Below, piece after piece: positions 36,183-44,246 of a stretch of 64,000 nt of DNA. Numbering within the stretch: the stretch's first letter is position 1; each line of letters opens with the position of its first letter. Made by a program: the position numbers and the translations under genes. The stretch comes from Terrimicrobium sacchariphilum (lineage in GTDB: Bacteria; Verrucomicrobiota; Verrucomicrobiia; Chthoniobacterales; Terrimicrobiaceae), in the NCBI RefSeq assembly GCF_001613545.1, contig NZ_BDCO01000002.1, positions 1,922,001 to 1,986,000 of the forward strand. Direction: 5' to 3'. A model generated the notes under the pieces. That model had not been told where the DNA came from. It saw nothing but the letters and a program-made list of their open reading frames with translations, and made no database searches.

Positions 36183-37049
36183 ATGAGCACAACCAACGAA
36201 CTCGCCTTGTCGCAGGAGAACGCGGTAGCCGCGCCTGCATCTAACCCTTTCGGAACCGCAATCGCTCATCGCGAATCGCAAACTACGCTTGGCGATGTTG
36301 AGCAGTCACGAGCTATTGCCGAGGTTCAATCGGCTATGGTGATCGCTAAGCGGTTTCCGCGTGACCAGAAAACCGCATTTGATGCGATCATGAACGCCTG
36401 CGACCGTCCGACGCTGGCAAACTCGGCCCTGTATTCTTACTCTCGCGGAGGGTCTGACATCACTGGGCCTTCCATCAGGCTTGCCGAAGCTTTGGCGCAG
36501 AACTGGGGGAACATTCAATTTGGAATCCGTGAGCTTGAGCAACGCGGTGGGGAATCGACCGTCGAGGCGTTCGCGTGGGACATCGAGACGAACACCCGGC
36601 AAGTGAAGGTGTTTCAGGTCAAGCACGAGCGCCACACGAGGCAAGGGGTGAAGCGTCTAACAGATCCTCGCGACATCTATGAACTCGCGGCAAATCAAGG
36701 TGCTCGTCGTCTCCGCGCCTGCATCCTCGGTGTGATCCCTGGGGACGTGACTGAGGCGGCGGTTGCTCGGTGCGAACAGACCATGAGCGCCAATGCGGAT
36801 TGCAGCCCGGCGGCGATGAAAAAGATGGTCGATGCGTTCGGCGAGTACAAAGTCACAAAGGAGCAAATCGAGAAACGAATCCAGCGCCGTCTTGAGGCAA
36901 TCCAGCCCGCGCAGGTCGTCCAGTTGAAGAAGATCTATGCGTCGATCCGCGACGGCATGAGCACGGCAGCGGATTGGTTTGAGATTGCCAAACCATCAGC
37001 GGTGGCAACGGAAAATCCGATCAATCCTTTCCCCGAGACGAAGGAATGA
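36183..37049 (+). CDS. Putative phage recombination (ssDNA-annealing) protein
   Basis: 288 residues. Central conserved-looking block AMVIAKRFPRDQKTAFDAIMN, ALYSYSRGGSDITGPSIRLAEALAQNWGNI, and REDIYEL-like DPRDIYELAANQGARRLRAC. A related block occurs in phage proteins encoded next to YqaJ exonucleases, which is the case here (overlap of 4 bp), followed by an SSB-like protein. Annealing protein is inferred from context rather than from a catalytic motif. Confidence 0.6.
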   Translation: MSTTNELALSQENAVAAPASNPFGTAIAHRESQTTLGDVEQSRAIAEVQSAMVIAKRFPRDQKTAFDAIMNACDRPTLANSALYSYSRGGSDITGPSIRLAEALAQNWGNIQFGIRELEQRGGESTVEAFAWDIETNTRQVKVFQVKHERHTRQGVKRLTDPRDIYELAANQGARRLRACILGVIPGDVTEAAVARCEQTMSANADCSPAAMKKMVDAFGEYKVTKEQIEKRIQRRLEAIQPAQVVQLKKIYASIRDGMSTAADWFEIAKPSAVATENPINPFPETKE

Positions 37050-37675
37050 CGATTTACGACCAGATCGAGCAGGGCAGCGACGAGTGGAAAGAGTTGCGCA
37101 AAGGCAAGCCTACCGCGTCGAGCTTCTCAAAGATCATCACGGCGGCGAAGGGCGAGCTTTCGAAGTCGGTTGATGGCTACATTAACAAGCTCATCGCGGA
37201 ATGCTTTTGCCCCGAGTGGGAGGACTGGCAGGGGAACTTTTTCACCGAGCGCGGGAAGGCTTACGAAGACGAGGCGCGAGAAGCGTTCCGCCAGTTTTCC
37301 GGACACGACGTGCGTAAGGTTGGGTTTTGTCTGTCTAACGATGGCGTAAGCGGGTGCTCGCCTGACTCGCTTATCTATTGCGACGGCAACCCGGTTGCAG
37401 GGCTGGAAATCAAATGCCCAGCCCCGGAAACCCATGTGGGTTACATCCGCGCCGGGGTGCTGCCAGACGATTATAAGCAGCAGGTGCATGGATCGCTGGC
37501 GGTGACTGGCCTGTCAGAGTGGCACTTTTGGAGCTACTTCCCCGGAACTCAACCTTTCCACGTTGTTGTAAGACCGGACGAGTACACGGCCAAACTCGCC
37601 GCCGCGCTGGAGAAATTTGTCGAGCTTTACAAGGCCGAGTACAGCGCCGCGCTCCCGAAGATCATTAAGAACTAA
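37046..37675 (+). CDS. YqaJ/lambda-exonuclease family recombinase
   Basis: 209 residues, PD-(D/E)XK exonuclease. TASSFSKII at the N-terminus, ERGKAYEDEAREAF (Glu about 69), GVSGCSPDSLIY (Asp 107), GLEIKCPAPETH (Glu 121-x-Lys 123) and YKQQVHGSLAVTG. Expected to process double-strand ends 5' to 3' for the partner annealing protein just upstream. Confidence 0.9.
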   Translation: MTIYDQIEQGSDEWKELRKGKPTASSFSKIITAAKGELSKSVDGYINKLIAECFCPEWEDWQGNFFTERGKAYEDEAREAFRQFSGHDVRKVGFCLSNDGVSGCSPDSLIYCDGNPVAGLEIKCPAPETHVGYIRAGVLPDDYKQQVHGSLAVTGLSEWHFWSYFPGTQPFHVVVRPDEYTAKLAAALEKFVELYKAEYSAALPKIIKN

Positions 37676-37680
37676 ATTTT

Positions 37681-37962
37681 ATGGCATCCACAAGAACACA
37701 CGAAGTAAAAGCCACGGTCGGCGAGTATACCGACCAGAGCGGCGCGAAGAAGAAACGGTACATCACGGTTGGAGCCGCCTTCACGGACGACCAGGGGCGA
37801 GTGTCTATCAAACTCGAATCCGTTCCGGTCAGCCCTGAGTGGTCTGGATGGCTTTCGCTCTACCCGGTTGAGCGCAACGGCAACGGCCAGCAGCGCCAAT
37901 CCCCGCCGCGCACACCTAAGCCCGCCCCGCTGGATGATGACGAAGACGACATTCCTTTTTGA
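37681..37962 (+). CDS. SSB-like protein with acidic DDIPF tail
   Basis: 93 residues. The body is strand-rich (THEVKATVGEY, KKRYITVGAAFTD, RVSIKLESVPV) like a small OB-fold. It ends in DDDEDDIPF, the classic C-terminal tip through which SSB recruits partner enzymes. Third gene of the recombination cassette. Other reading: a phage OB-fold protein that mimics SSB tails. No Shine-Dalgarno of note. Confidence 0.65.
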   Translation: MASTRTHEVKATVGEYTDQSGAKKKRYITVGAAFTDDQGRVSIKLESVPVSPEWSGWLSLYPVERNGNGQQRQSPPRTPKPAPLDDDEDDIPF

Positions 37963-37965
37963 CCT

Positions 37966-38223
37966 ATGAGCACTGCAATAACACTCACGACAACAGAACT
38001 GGAATCCTATCGCACTTTCTTCATTGGAAGAACCGACATCGACGGGCTTTTGATTATTCGAGGTATCGACGCGGAACTCTACGAAAGGAACGCAACACGC
38101 TCAGAGCAAGAAAAAATGGAGGAGGAAATTAGGCGAAACCGTGAGTTTAACCAAATGAAAGAAAGGCTCGCGGAAGCAAATGAGCGTCTCGAAGAGATCA
38201 GCGATCTCGCGAACAAGGTCTAA
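37966..38223 (+). CDS. Coiled-coil phage protein
   Basis: 85 residues; the C-terminal half is a long charged coiled coil (SEQEKMEEEIRRNREFNQMK). No known family. Confidence 0.55.
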   Translation: MSTAITLTTTELESYRTFFIGRTDIDGLLIIRGIDAELYERNATRSEQEKMEEEIRRNREFNQMKERLAEANERLEEISDLANKV

Positions 38224-38245
38224 ACCCAAAGACGACCGGAGCGAA

Positions 38246-38395
38246 ATGGAGCGAGACCTAATCAACCTGTACGGGAGCGACGCAAAGGCAATGAACGCGC
38301 TGGACGGCATTGTGTCTGACGAGGCCGTGACGCTACGGGACGTTGCAGACTGCGACCTCGTGCGGGCCTGGAACTGGAGCAGATCGAAACTGTGA
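38246..38395 (+). CDS. Small phage protein
   Basis: 49 residues from ATG 38246 with GGAG upstream; an open extension overlapping the previous gene is rejected. Helical (MERDLINLYGSDAKAMNALDG), acidic. Its stop overlaps the methyltransferase start by 4 bp. Confidence 0.55.
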   Translation: MERDLINLYGSDAKAMNALDGIVSDEAVTLRDVADCDLVRAWNWSRSKL

Positions 38396-39267
38396 ACTAT
38401 TACAATGAGTTTGACCCTAAAGCAGCCGCTTGGCTCCGAGAGCTTATTTCAGCAAGACTTATTCCCTTTGGCGACGTTGACGAGCGATCTATCTGCGACG
38501 TTCGGCCCGAAGACTTGCGAGGATACACTCAGTGCCACTTCTTCGCCGGGATTGGCGGATGGAGCCGAGCCTTGCAACTTGCAGGATGGCCAGAAGATCG
38601 TCCTGTATGGACCGGGAGCTGTCCATGCCAGCCATTCAGCGCCGCTGGAAAGCAACTCGGGACAGCAGACGCGCGGCATCTCTGGCCCGTCTTCTTCCGA
38701 CTCATCGCCGAGTTCCGACCTACAACGTGCTTTGGCGAACAGGTTGCGAGCCGCCTTGGACGTGAATGGCTCGCCGGAGTACGTGCTGACCTGGAAGGAG
38801 TGGCCTATGAAGTCGGGTCCGCCGATTTGTGCGCTGCGGGCGTCAGTGCGCCGCACATCCGCCAGCGTCTTTGGTGGGTGGCTTACTCCAAAAGGATCGG
38901 ATGCTCAAGGAGGGTGGCAGGGGAAGGATTTGCGGACGACTCCGGGAGGAGGACTCAGAAAGTTGATAGATCAAGCGATGATTGCCGGCTGGCTTACTCC
39001 ATCAGCGAACGAGGATGCGGCGGGGAATTGGGGAACTGGAATGCAGGCGATGCTGGGAAGTCAAGTGAAGTTGGTTTCTGGGACAACGCAATCTGGCACC
39101 AATGCCGAGACGGGAAAGCGCGGCGGATTAGTCCTCAACCCGAGATTTTCCCTCTGGCTCATGGGCTACCCGGAAGAGTGGGCGTCCTGCGGGGAAGCGG
39201 CAATGCAATCGTTCCGCAAGAGGCCGCGGTCTTCATCAAATCGGCAGCGGAAGCAATCGGAGGATAG
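38392..39267 (+). CDS. DNA (cytosine-5)-methyltransferase, phage type
   Basis: 291 residues, frame starting with GTG at 38392. SAM motif I FFAGIGGWSRAL (about 50-61), catalytic motif IV GSCPCQPFSAAG (Cys 79 in PCQ), motif VI-like CFGEQVAS (Glu 116), motif VIII APHIRQRLWWVA, and motif X RGSGNAIVPQEAA near the C-terminus. Shorter than classic m5C enzymes (about 320-400), with a reduced target-recognition region. It could protect phage DNA from host restriction. The whole length is overlapped by a second long frame (38405-39283). Confidence 0.88.
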   Translation: MNYYNEFDPKAAAWLRELISARLIPFGDVDERSICDVRPEDLRGYTQCHFFAGIGGWSRALQLAGWPEDRPVWTGSCPCQPFSAAGKQLGTADARHLWPVFFRLIAEFRPTTCFGEQVASRLGREWLAGVRADLEGVAYEVGSADLCAAGVSAPHIRQRLWWVAYSKRIGCSRRVAGEGFADDSGRRTQKVDRSSDDCRLAYSISERGCGGELGNWNAGDAGKSSEVGFWDNAIWHQCRDGKARRISPQPEIFPLAHGLPGRVGVLRGSGNAIVPQEAAVFIKSAAEAIGG

Positions 39268-39283
39268 CAATGGGGTGGCCTAA
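38405..39283 (+). CDS. Long overlapping frame inside the cytosine methyltransferase gene
   Basis: 292 residues in the +1 frame relative to the methyltransferase, with no stop through its entire length. It contains blocks that I recall from phage hypothetical proteins: GLADGAEPCNLQDGQK (49-64), YVLTWKEWPMKSGPPICALR (126-145), GGWLTP (157-162) and LNPRFSLWLMGYPEEW (244-259). Either both frames are translated, or these recurring blocks are an echo of conserved methyltransferase DNA read out of frame in many annotations. I cannot decide between these. ATG 38405 has no clear Shine-Dalgarno. Confidence 0.4.
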   Translation: MSLTLKQPLGSESLFQQDLFPLATLTSDLSATFGPKTCEDTLSATSSPGLADGAEPCNLQDGQKIVLYGPGAVHASHSAPLESNSGQQTRGISGPSSSDSSPSSDLQRALANRLRAALDVNGSPEYVLTWKEWPMKSGPPICALRASVRRTSASVFGGWLTPKGSDAQGGWQGKDLRTTPGGGLRKLIDQAMIAGWLTPSANEDAAGNWGTGMQAMLGSQVKLVSGTTQSGTNAETGKRGGLVLNPRFSLWLMGYPEEWASCGEAAMQSFRKRPRSSSNRQRKQSEDSNGVA

Positions 39284-39794
39284 AGAGGTGCTGCAAATGC
39301 CGTTGGTTCTGGATGCTTGCTGCGGATCGCGCATGTTCTGGTTCAATCCGGCTGATGATCGGGCGGTGTTTGTCGATAAGCGCCGGGAGACTCATCACTT
39401 AAAGGACGCTTCGAGCAAGTGGGGCGGTCGAACGCTGGTTGTTGATCCTGACATCCAAGCTGACTTCACTGCACTACCGTTTGACTCTGAGAGTTTCGCG
39501 CTGGTCGTCTTTGATCCTCCGCACCTTCACCGGATTGGGAAAACTAGTTGGATGGCCCGGAAATATGGAAAGCTTGAGGGGGAATGGCGCGAGGCCCTGC
39601 GCAAAGGATTTGCGGAGTGCTTCCGAGTTCTCAAACCTGATGGAACGCTGATTTTCAAATGGAACGAACATCAGGTTCCAGTTTCGCAAATCTTGGCGCT
39701 TACACCGGAGCGGCCGCTTTTCGGAAACCGATGCGGTAAGCAGCAAAAGTCACACTGGATCGTTTTTATGAAAGGAGCCGAATCCAATGGGTAA
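39270..39794 (+). CDS. SAM-dependent methyltransferase with DPPH motif
   Basis: 174 residues, Rossmann-like. VLDACCGSRMFWF (motif I, about 13-25), DADIQADF-like strand 2 acidic segment, VVFDPPHLHRIG (catalytic DPPH, as in N6-adenine/N4-cytosine amino-methyltransferases), and VLKPDGTLIFKW. The target is unknown; phage DNA modification is likely given the m5C methyltransferase upstream. Overlaps the alternative frame of the previous locus by 14 bp and the next gene by 8 bp. Confidence 0.8.
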   Translation: MGWPKEVLQMPLVLDACCGSRMFWFNPADDRAVFVDKRRETHHLKDASSKWGGRTLVVDPDIQADFTALPFDSESFALVVFDPPHLHRIGKTSWMARKYGKLEGEWREALRKGFAECFRVLKPDGTLIFKWNEHQVPVSQILALTPERPLFGNRCGKQQKSHWIVFMKGAESNG

Positions 39795-40215
39795 CTACCC
39801 GTCAATATTGCACATGCAGAACGTGGCAAAGTGCTTGTCAGAAAAAGACCGGAAGGCGCTGAAAGTCCAGACTCGGGAGGAGGCTGAGCTTGCGTACGTG
39901 GCGAAGAGCGAGAAGGAACTGCAACGCAAGATAGAATCTCTCCTTAACCGTCGCGGCTATCGTCCTATCCGGCAGCGGATGGACCGAAAAAGCAACATAG
40001 CGGAGGGGATGCCTGACATTCAATTCTCGTGCTACGGGCAAGCGGTCTACTGGGAAATCAAGCTCCCTGGACGAAATCCCGACCCAGCGCAGAAAGAGCA
40101 GATCGCAGCGCTACTTACCGCCCCGAACTCCGCAGAGGTTCGCGTAATCCGGTCCTACCAAGAAGCCTTCAACCACCTTCAAGAACTCGAACGAAAGTAC
40201 AAACCGAAACAATGA
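39787..40215 (+). CDS. VRR-NUC nuclease
   Basis: 142 residues. The N-terminal half is helical and charged; the C-terminal half is the VRR-NUC core with EGMPDIQF (Asp 77) and VYWEIKLPG (Glu 90-x-Lys 92), the PD-(D/E)XK catalytic set. Phage members act on branched or replication-fork DNA. Overlaps both neighbours. Confidence 0.82.
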   Translation: MGNYPSILHMQNVAKCLSEKDRKALKVQTREEAELAYVAKSEKELQRKIESLLNRRGYRPIRQRMDRKSNIAEGMPDIQFSCYGQAVYWEIKLPGRNPDPAQKEQIAALLTAPNSAEVRVIRSYQEAFNHLQELERKYKPKQ

Positions 40216-40409
40216 ACGAAATCACCGATAAGCTTGCGCCATGCCCGTTCTGCGGGTGGCACAATATCAGAATCAATCCTCACCGGGTTGGCGGATACGT
40301 CCGAACGGGAACACGCTACCAGACCGTTTGCAGCCGTTGCAAATCACGCGGCCCCATCAAGGGAACGGAACAAGAGGCTGAAGAGGCCTGGAACAATCGA
40401 GTGAAATGA
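40212..40409 (+). CDS. Lar-like C4 zinc protein
   Basis: 65 residues from ATG 40212. CPFCG...CSRCKSRGP gives a four-Cys zinc finger and AEEAWNNR a C-terminal helix, the layout of Lar restriction-alleviation proteins that modulate type I restriction in Rac prophage. Overlaps neighbours by 4 bp each. Confidence 0.75.
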   Translation: MNEITDKLAPCPFCGWHNIRINPHRVGGYVRTGTRYQTVCSRCKSRGPIKGTEQEAEEAWNNRVK

Positions 40410-40720
40410 GACGCCGACCCCGATCCTGGCGTGAACACCCTATGATGTGGGTGATTGGCTGTATCGACGCCTACGGAGCAATTGTCGCCTCGCCCAGCAG
40501 AGAGGGCAGAACGCATCGACCGGAGGAGTCTCGAGGGAAACGCTGGCGCTGGTGTGTCTGGTCGCAGGAACTCGTGACTCTCGGGCCTCGAACGATTGAC
40601 GAACTAAATAACCCCGATTCGCGCACTCTAACATCCGAAGAAGGATTCGCCGTGTGGGAGTGGCTGCGGAAGCGTGGCTACACAGACGACCGAACGATGC
40701 CAAAAACAACTGTTGAATAG
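40406..40720 (+). CDS. Phage hypothetical protein
   Basis: 104 residues, Arg/Trp-rich (RGKRWRWCVWSQEL), with a C-terminal FAVWEWLRKRGY helix. No function recognised. Confidence 0.55.
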   Translation: MRRRPRSWREHPMMWVIGCIDAYGAIVASPSREGRTHRPEESRGKRWRWCVWSQELVTLGPRTIDELNNPDSRTLTSEEGFAVWEWLRKRGYTDDRTMPKTTVE

Positions 40721-40723
40721 CAT

Positions 40724-41701
40724 ATGAAAATCCAATACCTGAACCCCGAGAACGCGCCGACTCCGCCCGATGGCTGGCGATGGAAGACCGCGCTGTGCAA
40801 GCCTGAGACGATCAATGATTGGCGCGTGTGGAGAGATAACTTTAGCTATTATTGCGATAGATTCCGCTACGATGGGTCAGTCTTTGAATGGACGTACATC
40901 ACGCAAGCCGACCTCCCCGCGGATTACTATTTCGACTTCGACGGCACTGGGCTGAACTTTGACGACCCGTTCTACCGTCGCGGGGTCATGTGGGCCGCCA
41001 AAGAAGGGAAGACGATTCAAGTGCTTCACCATGATGGAAGTCCATGGGAAAACTGCTCTCCTAGTTGGAATTGGAAGTATCATTCATACCGCATCCACCC
41101 GCGCCACGCTGCCGACTACGGGCTGGAAGTTCCGGGCGACAAGGAGCCGACCATTCCGGCCAACCTGCCGCCGTTCCCTCCGTCGCCTAAGCCTGGGCAT
41201 CACTTGGAGTATCGGACGCCTGCACAGGCCAAGGGGAAACTAGGAATATGGTATTGCTTTGGGGGTGGACTCAAAGACTGGACAGAATGCGGTCGTCTGT
41301 CGTCTCCGTTGAATGGAAATGAACCGCACTACGCCGAGCTAGTCCCCGACACTCCGACCGAGCAGCTAAAAAATGAAAGTCAAATTATGAACCAAATAAC
41401 CCTAAAATTACTCCTCGAATCAATCCACGAAAGCACAGCTCTTTCGACTCCCGAAGAACTCAAAAAAGCATGCGTGCTCATTGAACGGGTGCAAGGAATG
41501 AATAGTGCCGAGCGCGACGTTATTCGCGCAACCTTCAGGAAAGGCCCGCTTTTTGATGGGGACGTTCCAAGCAAATCTGGTCGAGATTCCTTATTGTCAG
41601 ACGGGTTTGTTGCGAAAGTCGTTGTGAAAGGCGAGGACGGCTACAACGCGTGCACCTACAAGGGCCGCAAAGCTTACCGACTCATTGAGGCTGGAGCATG
41701 A
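40724..41701 (+). CDS. Phage hypothetical protein
   Basis: 325 residues. The N-terminal two thirds is aromatic-rich (DGWRWKTALCKPE, YHSYRIHPRHAADYGL) with repeated short blocks typical of phage accessory proteins; the C-terminal 95 residues look like a separate helical domain (LLLESIHESTAL, SAERDVIRATF). Possibly a fusion. No catalytic motif seen. Confidence 0.6.
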   Translation: MKIQYLNPENAPTPPDGWRWKTALCKPETINDWRVWRDNFSYYCDRFRYDGSVFEWTYITQADLPADYYFDFDGTGLNFDDPFYRRGVMWAAKEGKTIQVLHHDGSPWENCSPSWNWKYHSYRIHPRHAADYGLEVPGDKEPTIPANLPPFPPSPKPGHHLEYRTPAQAKGKLGIWYCFGGGLKDWTECGRLSSPLNGNEPHYAELVPDTPTEQLKNESQIMNQITLKLLLESIHESTALSTPEELKKACVLIERVQGMNSAERDVIRATFRKGPLFDGDVPSKSGRDSLLSDGFVAKVVVKGEDGYNACTYKGRKAYRLIEAGA

Positions 41702-42048
41702 GTGCTGAAATAACCAACCAGCCCGACCTCGACTCCCCGGACTACTGGCGCGGCAAGCAGGATGAGGTGCGGATGCAGTGGGCGCAGAATCCAGCGATAG
41801 CGCGGGAGTATTGGGAATCTGCGGATAACTCATGGAAATGCCTAGAGCACACGAATTGGTACGATTTCGCCATCTACCGTCCCCGCCCGGTCGCCCTGAC
41901 GGATGAGCAGCGGGACGAGCGGGATTTCAAGGAGTGGTTCGGGAAGATTTCCGAAACTAGTAACCAGAGAACACATCATGAAATGCGGTATGCGTGGCTA
42001 GCTTCCCGCAAGGCCCTCCGCGAGCAGCAGAAGGGAGGCGCGAAGTGA
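41698..42048 (+). CDS. Phage hypothetical protein
   Basis: 116 residues; acidic N-terminus, WRGKQDEVRMQW and a C-terminal AWLASRKALREQQK helix. Its IYRPRPVAL block resembles the RIHPRHAADY region of the preceding protein, so the two may share a short domain. ATGA overlap upstream, GTGA overlap downstream. Confidence 0.55.
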   Translation: MSAEITNQPDLDSPDYWRGKQDEVRMQWAQNPAIAREYWESADNSWKCLEHTNWYDFAIYRPRPVALTDEQRDERDFKEWFGKISETSNQRTHHEMRYAWLASRKALREQQKGGAK

Positions 42049-42350
42049 GCGCGGAGTACATTCCAGCAGGCCCATACGAGTTCGGTCTTTTGACCGGAGA
42101 AGTATGGCAGGTAAGCACAGGAGCGCCATTGGCAACCGTCCATGGCATTGCATTGGACGACCCGCGATGCGTTTCGGTCGGAAAACTCTTCGCAGCCGCG
42201 CCGGAGCTTCTTGCTGCGCTGAAAGAGTTGCTGATGGTCCGCGAGTGGGCCGATGAAACCGGATACGTGCAGGATGTCGGGTTCGTTGACGTAGAGTCCA
42301 TCCACGAAAAGGCCCGAGCAGCCATCGCCAAGGCGGAGGGCGGGAGATGA
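42045..42350 (+). CDS. Phage hypothetical protein
   Basis: 101 residues from GTG 42045, chosen because it overlaps the previous stop. VSVGKLFAAAPELLAALKELL and KARAAIAKAEG are hallmarks of small phage/prophage proteins with an AAPELLAALK block. Function unknown. Confidence 0.6.
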   Translation: MSAEYIPAGPYEFGLLTGEVWQVSTGAPLATVHGIALDDPRCVSVGKLFAAAPELLAALKELLMVREWADETGYVQDVGFVDVESIHEKARAAIAKAEGGR

Positions 42351-42784
42351 AAATCGAACGAGACAGGTTCTATCGGACGCGTGACGGGCGTAAGGCGCTC
42401 TGCGTGTATAATCAAAAGGAAGGGGAATATCCATGCGTAATAGTGGCAGCATCGGGCCAATGGAGTGCAACTGAGAAAGGATCATATTATTCAGACGATT
42501 CCGAATCTGATCTCGACATAGTATCACAATGGGTTGAACCCCTCGACCTTGACCATTCCGCCCTCCCGGCTTGGGCGAATAAGTTCGTTACAATGGATGC
42601 AGATTACCGATGGACATGCTCCGATTCCAAGCCTGAACGTCGTAATCGCGGATGGGACTCTACTAACTACGCAATGTGGATTCCGCCAGAGCACAATCCC
42701 AAAGGATTTGACGGAGAATGGAAGGATTCCCTGCACGAATGGAATGGGAGCGAATGGGTCCGAGTGAAAGGAGAAGAAGCATGA
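42347..42784 (+). CDS. Phage hypothetical protein
   Basis: 145 residues; FYRTRDGRKALCVYN at the N-terminus, a middle LPAWANKFVTMDADY and a Trp-rich C-terminus. No family recognised; the Trp/Asp-rich style matches neighbouring accessory genes. Confidence 0.55.
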   Translation: MKIERDRFYRTRDGRKALCVYNQKEGEYPCVIVAASGQWSATEKGSYYSDDSESDLDIVSQWVEPLDLDHSALPAWANKFVTMDADYRWTCSDSKPERRNRGWDSTNYAMWIPPEHNPKGFDGEWKDSLHEWNGSEWVRVKGEEA

Positions 42785-43461
42785 AAGAGACATCCTACGC
42801 ATTCCCGGCCCCGATAGCAGACGCGATGATCCGGGCGCTTCTGGAGGGGCGCAAGAGCCAGATAAGGGTTCCGGTGAACAACCGAAAGTGGATGCAGGTT
42901 TACGATGGAATTGACTACGCAAACGGAGCCGATTTCATGGGTCCTGGAATCTACCATCCGACCGTCATCAAGCGGGGGATCGAACAGCCCGGACCGGAGA
43001 TGTTCGGAATCTACTCCAGCGATGGTGAATGGGGGATTCCCAGCCCGCTCGGAGCGCCAGGGGACCGCGTTCGGTTCAGGGAGGCGTGGGGAAAGACATA
43101 CGAGCCGATTCATTGGGATGGGGGGTGCGCGACCAATGACGGAACGGTCCGTTACAGGGCTGACTACGTTCCGGTAGGTGCAATCATCGGACCGAAGCCA
43201 GAGAAATGGCGCTCGTCCCACACGATGCCGCGCCACCTGAGCCGCATCTCCCGCGAGATCGTATCCGTCCGCGTCGAGAGGGTGCAGGAGATCAGCAATA
43301 AAGACGCGAAAGCAGAGGGAGCGGTCCTTTCTGAAAGGATCAAGAATCTCCAATGCTGGCATGCATCTTACCGAGCCGGATTCGCGTCGCTGTGGAATCG
43401 AGCTTACCTGCCCGAATCGTGGTGCGAAAACCCGCTCGTCTGGGTCTATGAGGTGAAGTAA
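42781..43461 (+). CDS. ASCH-like phage protein
   Basis: 226 residues from ATG 42781 (4-bp overlap). N-terminal PAPIADAMIRALLEGRKSQIR, middle GDRVRFREAWGKTYE, then HTMPRHLSRISREIVSVRVERVQEIS and the C-terminal LWNRAYLPESWCENPLVWVYEVK. This order matches ASCH-fold phage proteins (RNA-binding-like PUA-related barrel) often called morphogenetic. The function in phage is not known. Confidence 0.7.
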   Translation: MKETSYAFPAPIADAMIRALLEGRKSQIRVPVNNRKWMQVYDGIDYANGADFMGPGIYHPTVIKRGIEQPGPEMFGIYSSDGEWGIPSPLGAPGDRVRFREAWGKTYEPIHWDGGCATNDGTVRYRADYVPVGAIIGPKPEKWRSSHTMPRHLSRISREIVSVRVERVQEISNKDAKAEGAVLSERIKNLQCWHASYRAGFASLWNRAYLPESWCENPLVWVYEVK

Positions 43462-44246
43462 TGGCCTGGATCGAATCACACCAGCAGCTAGCACGTCATC
43501 CGAAAACCGTTCGGCTCGCGGCAAAGCTCAGGATCAATAAGGCTCAAGCTATCGGCCACCTACACCTTCTGTGGTGGTGGACTCTTGACTATGCCCCCGG
43601 TGGGGACTTGTCGGTGTTCACTTCTCACGAGATCAGTGCGGCGGCGGAGTGGCAAAGAGACCCTAACGGATTTCTGGTAGCTTTAAAGGAAGCCGGATGG
43701 ATAGACGATGATATGCAAATCCATGACTGGCATGATTATGCAGGAAAACTCGTAGATGAAAGAGAGCGCGATAAAGCGCGAAAACGGGCTTCACGTAAAA
43801 GAGAATGTCCAGCGGATGTCCTGCGGACGTCCGGCGGACATCCGTCGGACGTCCAACCACCGTCCGGGCGTACCCAACCCAACCCAACCCAACCCAACAA
43901 TACAGTAGCTATCAGCGACGACGAAAACTCGGTTGATGAAATCTGGCGGTCTCACGATTGGGGCGGAATGACGCAGGAGCAGGCATTCGGCCAGCTTGAG
44001 CATCTATTCCCCGGGATTGATGTCATCGGAGAATACCACGCATTTAAAGCGAGGTTAGCCAAGGAAGGCCGGAAACCATCGTGGAAGCCCTTCATAGGCT
44101 GGCTACGGAAAGCAACTCCTGTGGTGAAGCTGTCGAAGCCGAAACGTGGAGCCGCGATCATGGATGAAGCAGAGCCAGTATCGGAGGAGGAGCAGTTGCG
44201 ACTTGCTGAGGAACTGAGAAGAGCACGGGAGGCGGCGAATCTATGA
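43461..44246 (+). CDS. Putative phage replication-initiation/organiser protein
   Basis: 261 residues. N-terminal winged-helix-like domain (about 1-95: MAWIESHQQLARHPKTVRLA, AIGHLHLLWWWTLDYA, VALKEAGWIDDDMQIHDW), a basic linker, a low-complexity TQPNPTQPNN linker encoded by a (CCCAA)5 repeat, and a C-terminal domain (about 160-230: WGGMTQEQAFGQLEHLFPG). This is the layout of phage replisome organisers. No helicase loader motif seen. Confidence 0.65.
   Translation: MAWIESHQQLARHPKTVRLAAKLRINKAQAIGHLHLLWWWTLDYAPGGDLSVFTSHEISAAAEWQRDPNGFLVALKEAGWIDDDMQIHDWHDYAGKLVDERERDKARKRASRKRECPADVLRTSGGHPSDVQPPSGRTQPNPTQPNNTVAISDDENSVDEIWRSHDWGGMTQEQAFGQLEHLFPGIDVIGEYHAFKARLAKEGRKPSWKPFIGWLRKATPVVKLSKPKRGAAIMDEAEPVSEEEQLRLAEELRRAREAANL
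43873..43897 (+). repeat. (CCCAA)5 tandem repeat in a coding region
   Basis: Five perfect copies of CCCAA encode the Pro/Thr/Asn/Gln linker of the replication-like protein. The unit is not a multiple of three, so a gain or loss would shift the frame. Confidence 0.9.

Noticed and set aside
43873-43897. Phage origin iterons
   Set aside because: The CCCAA repeat is in frame with a low-complexity linker and has no neighbouring iteron-like repeats; kept as a simple repeat only.
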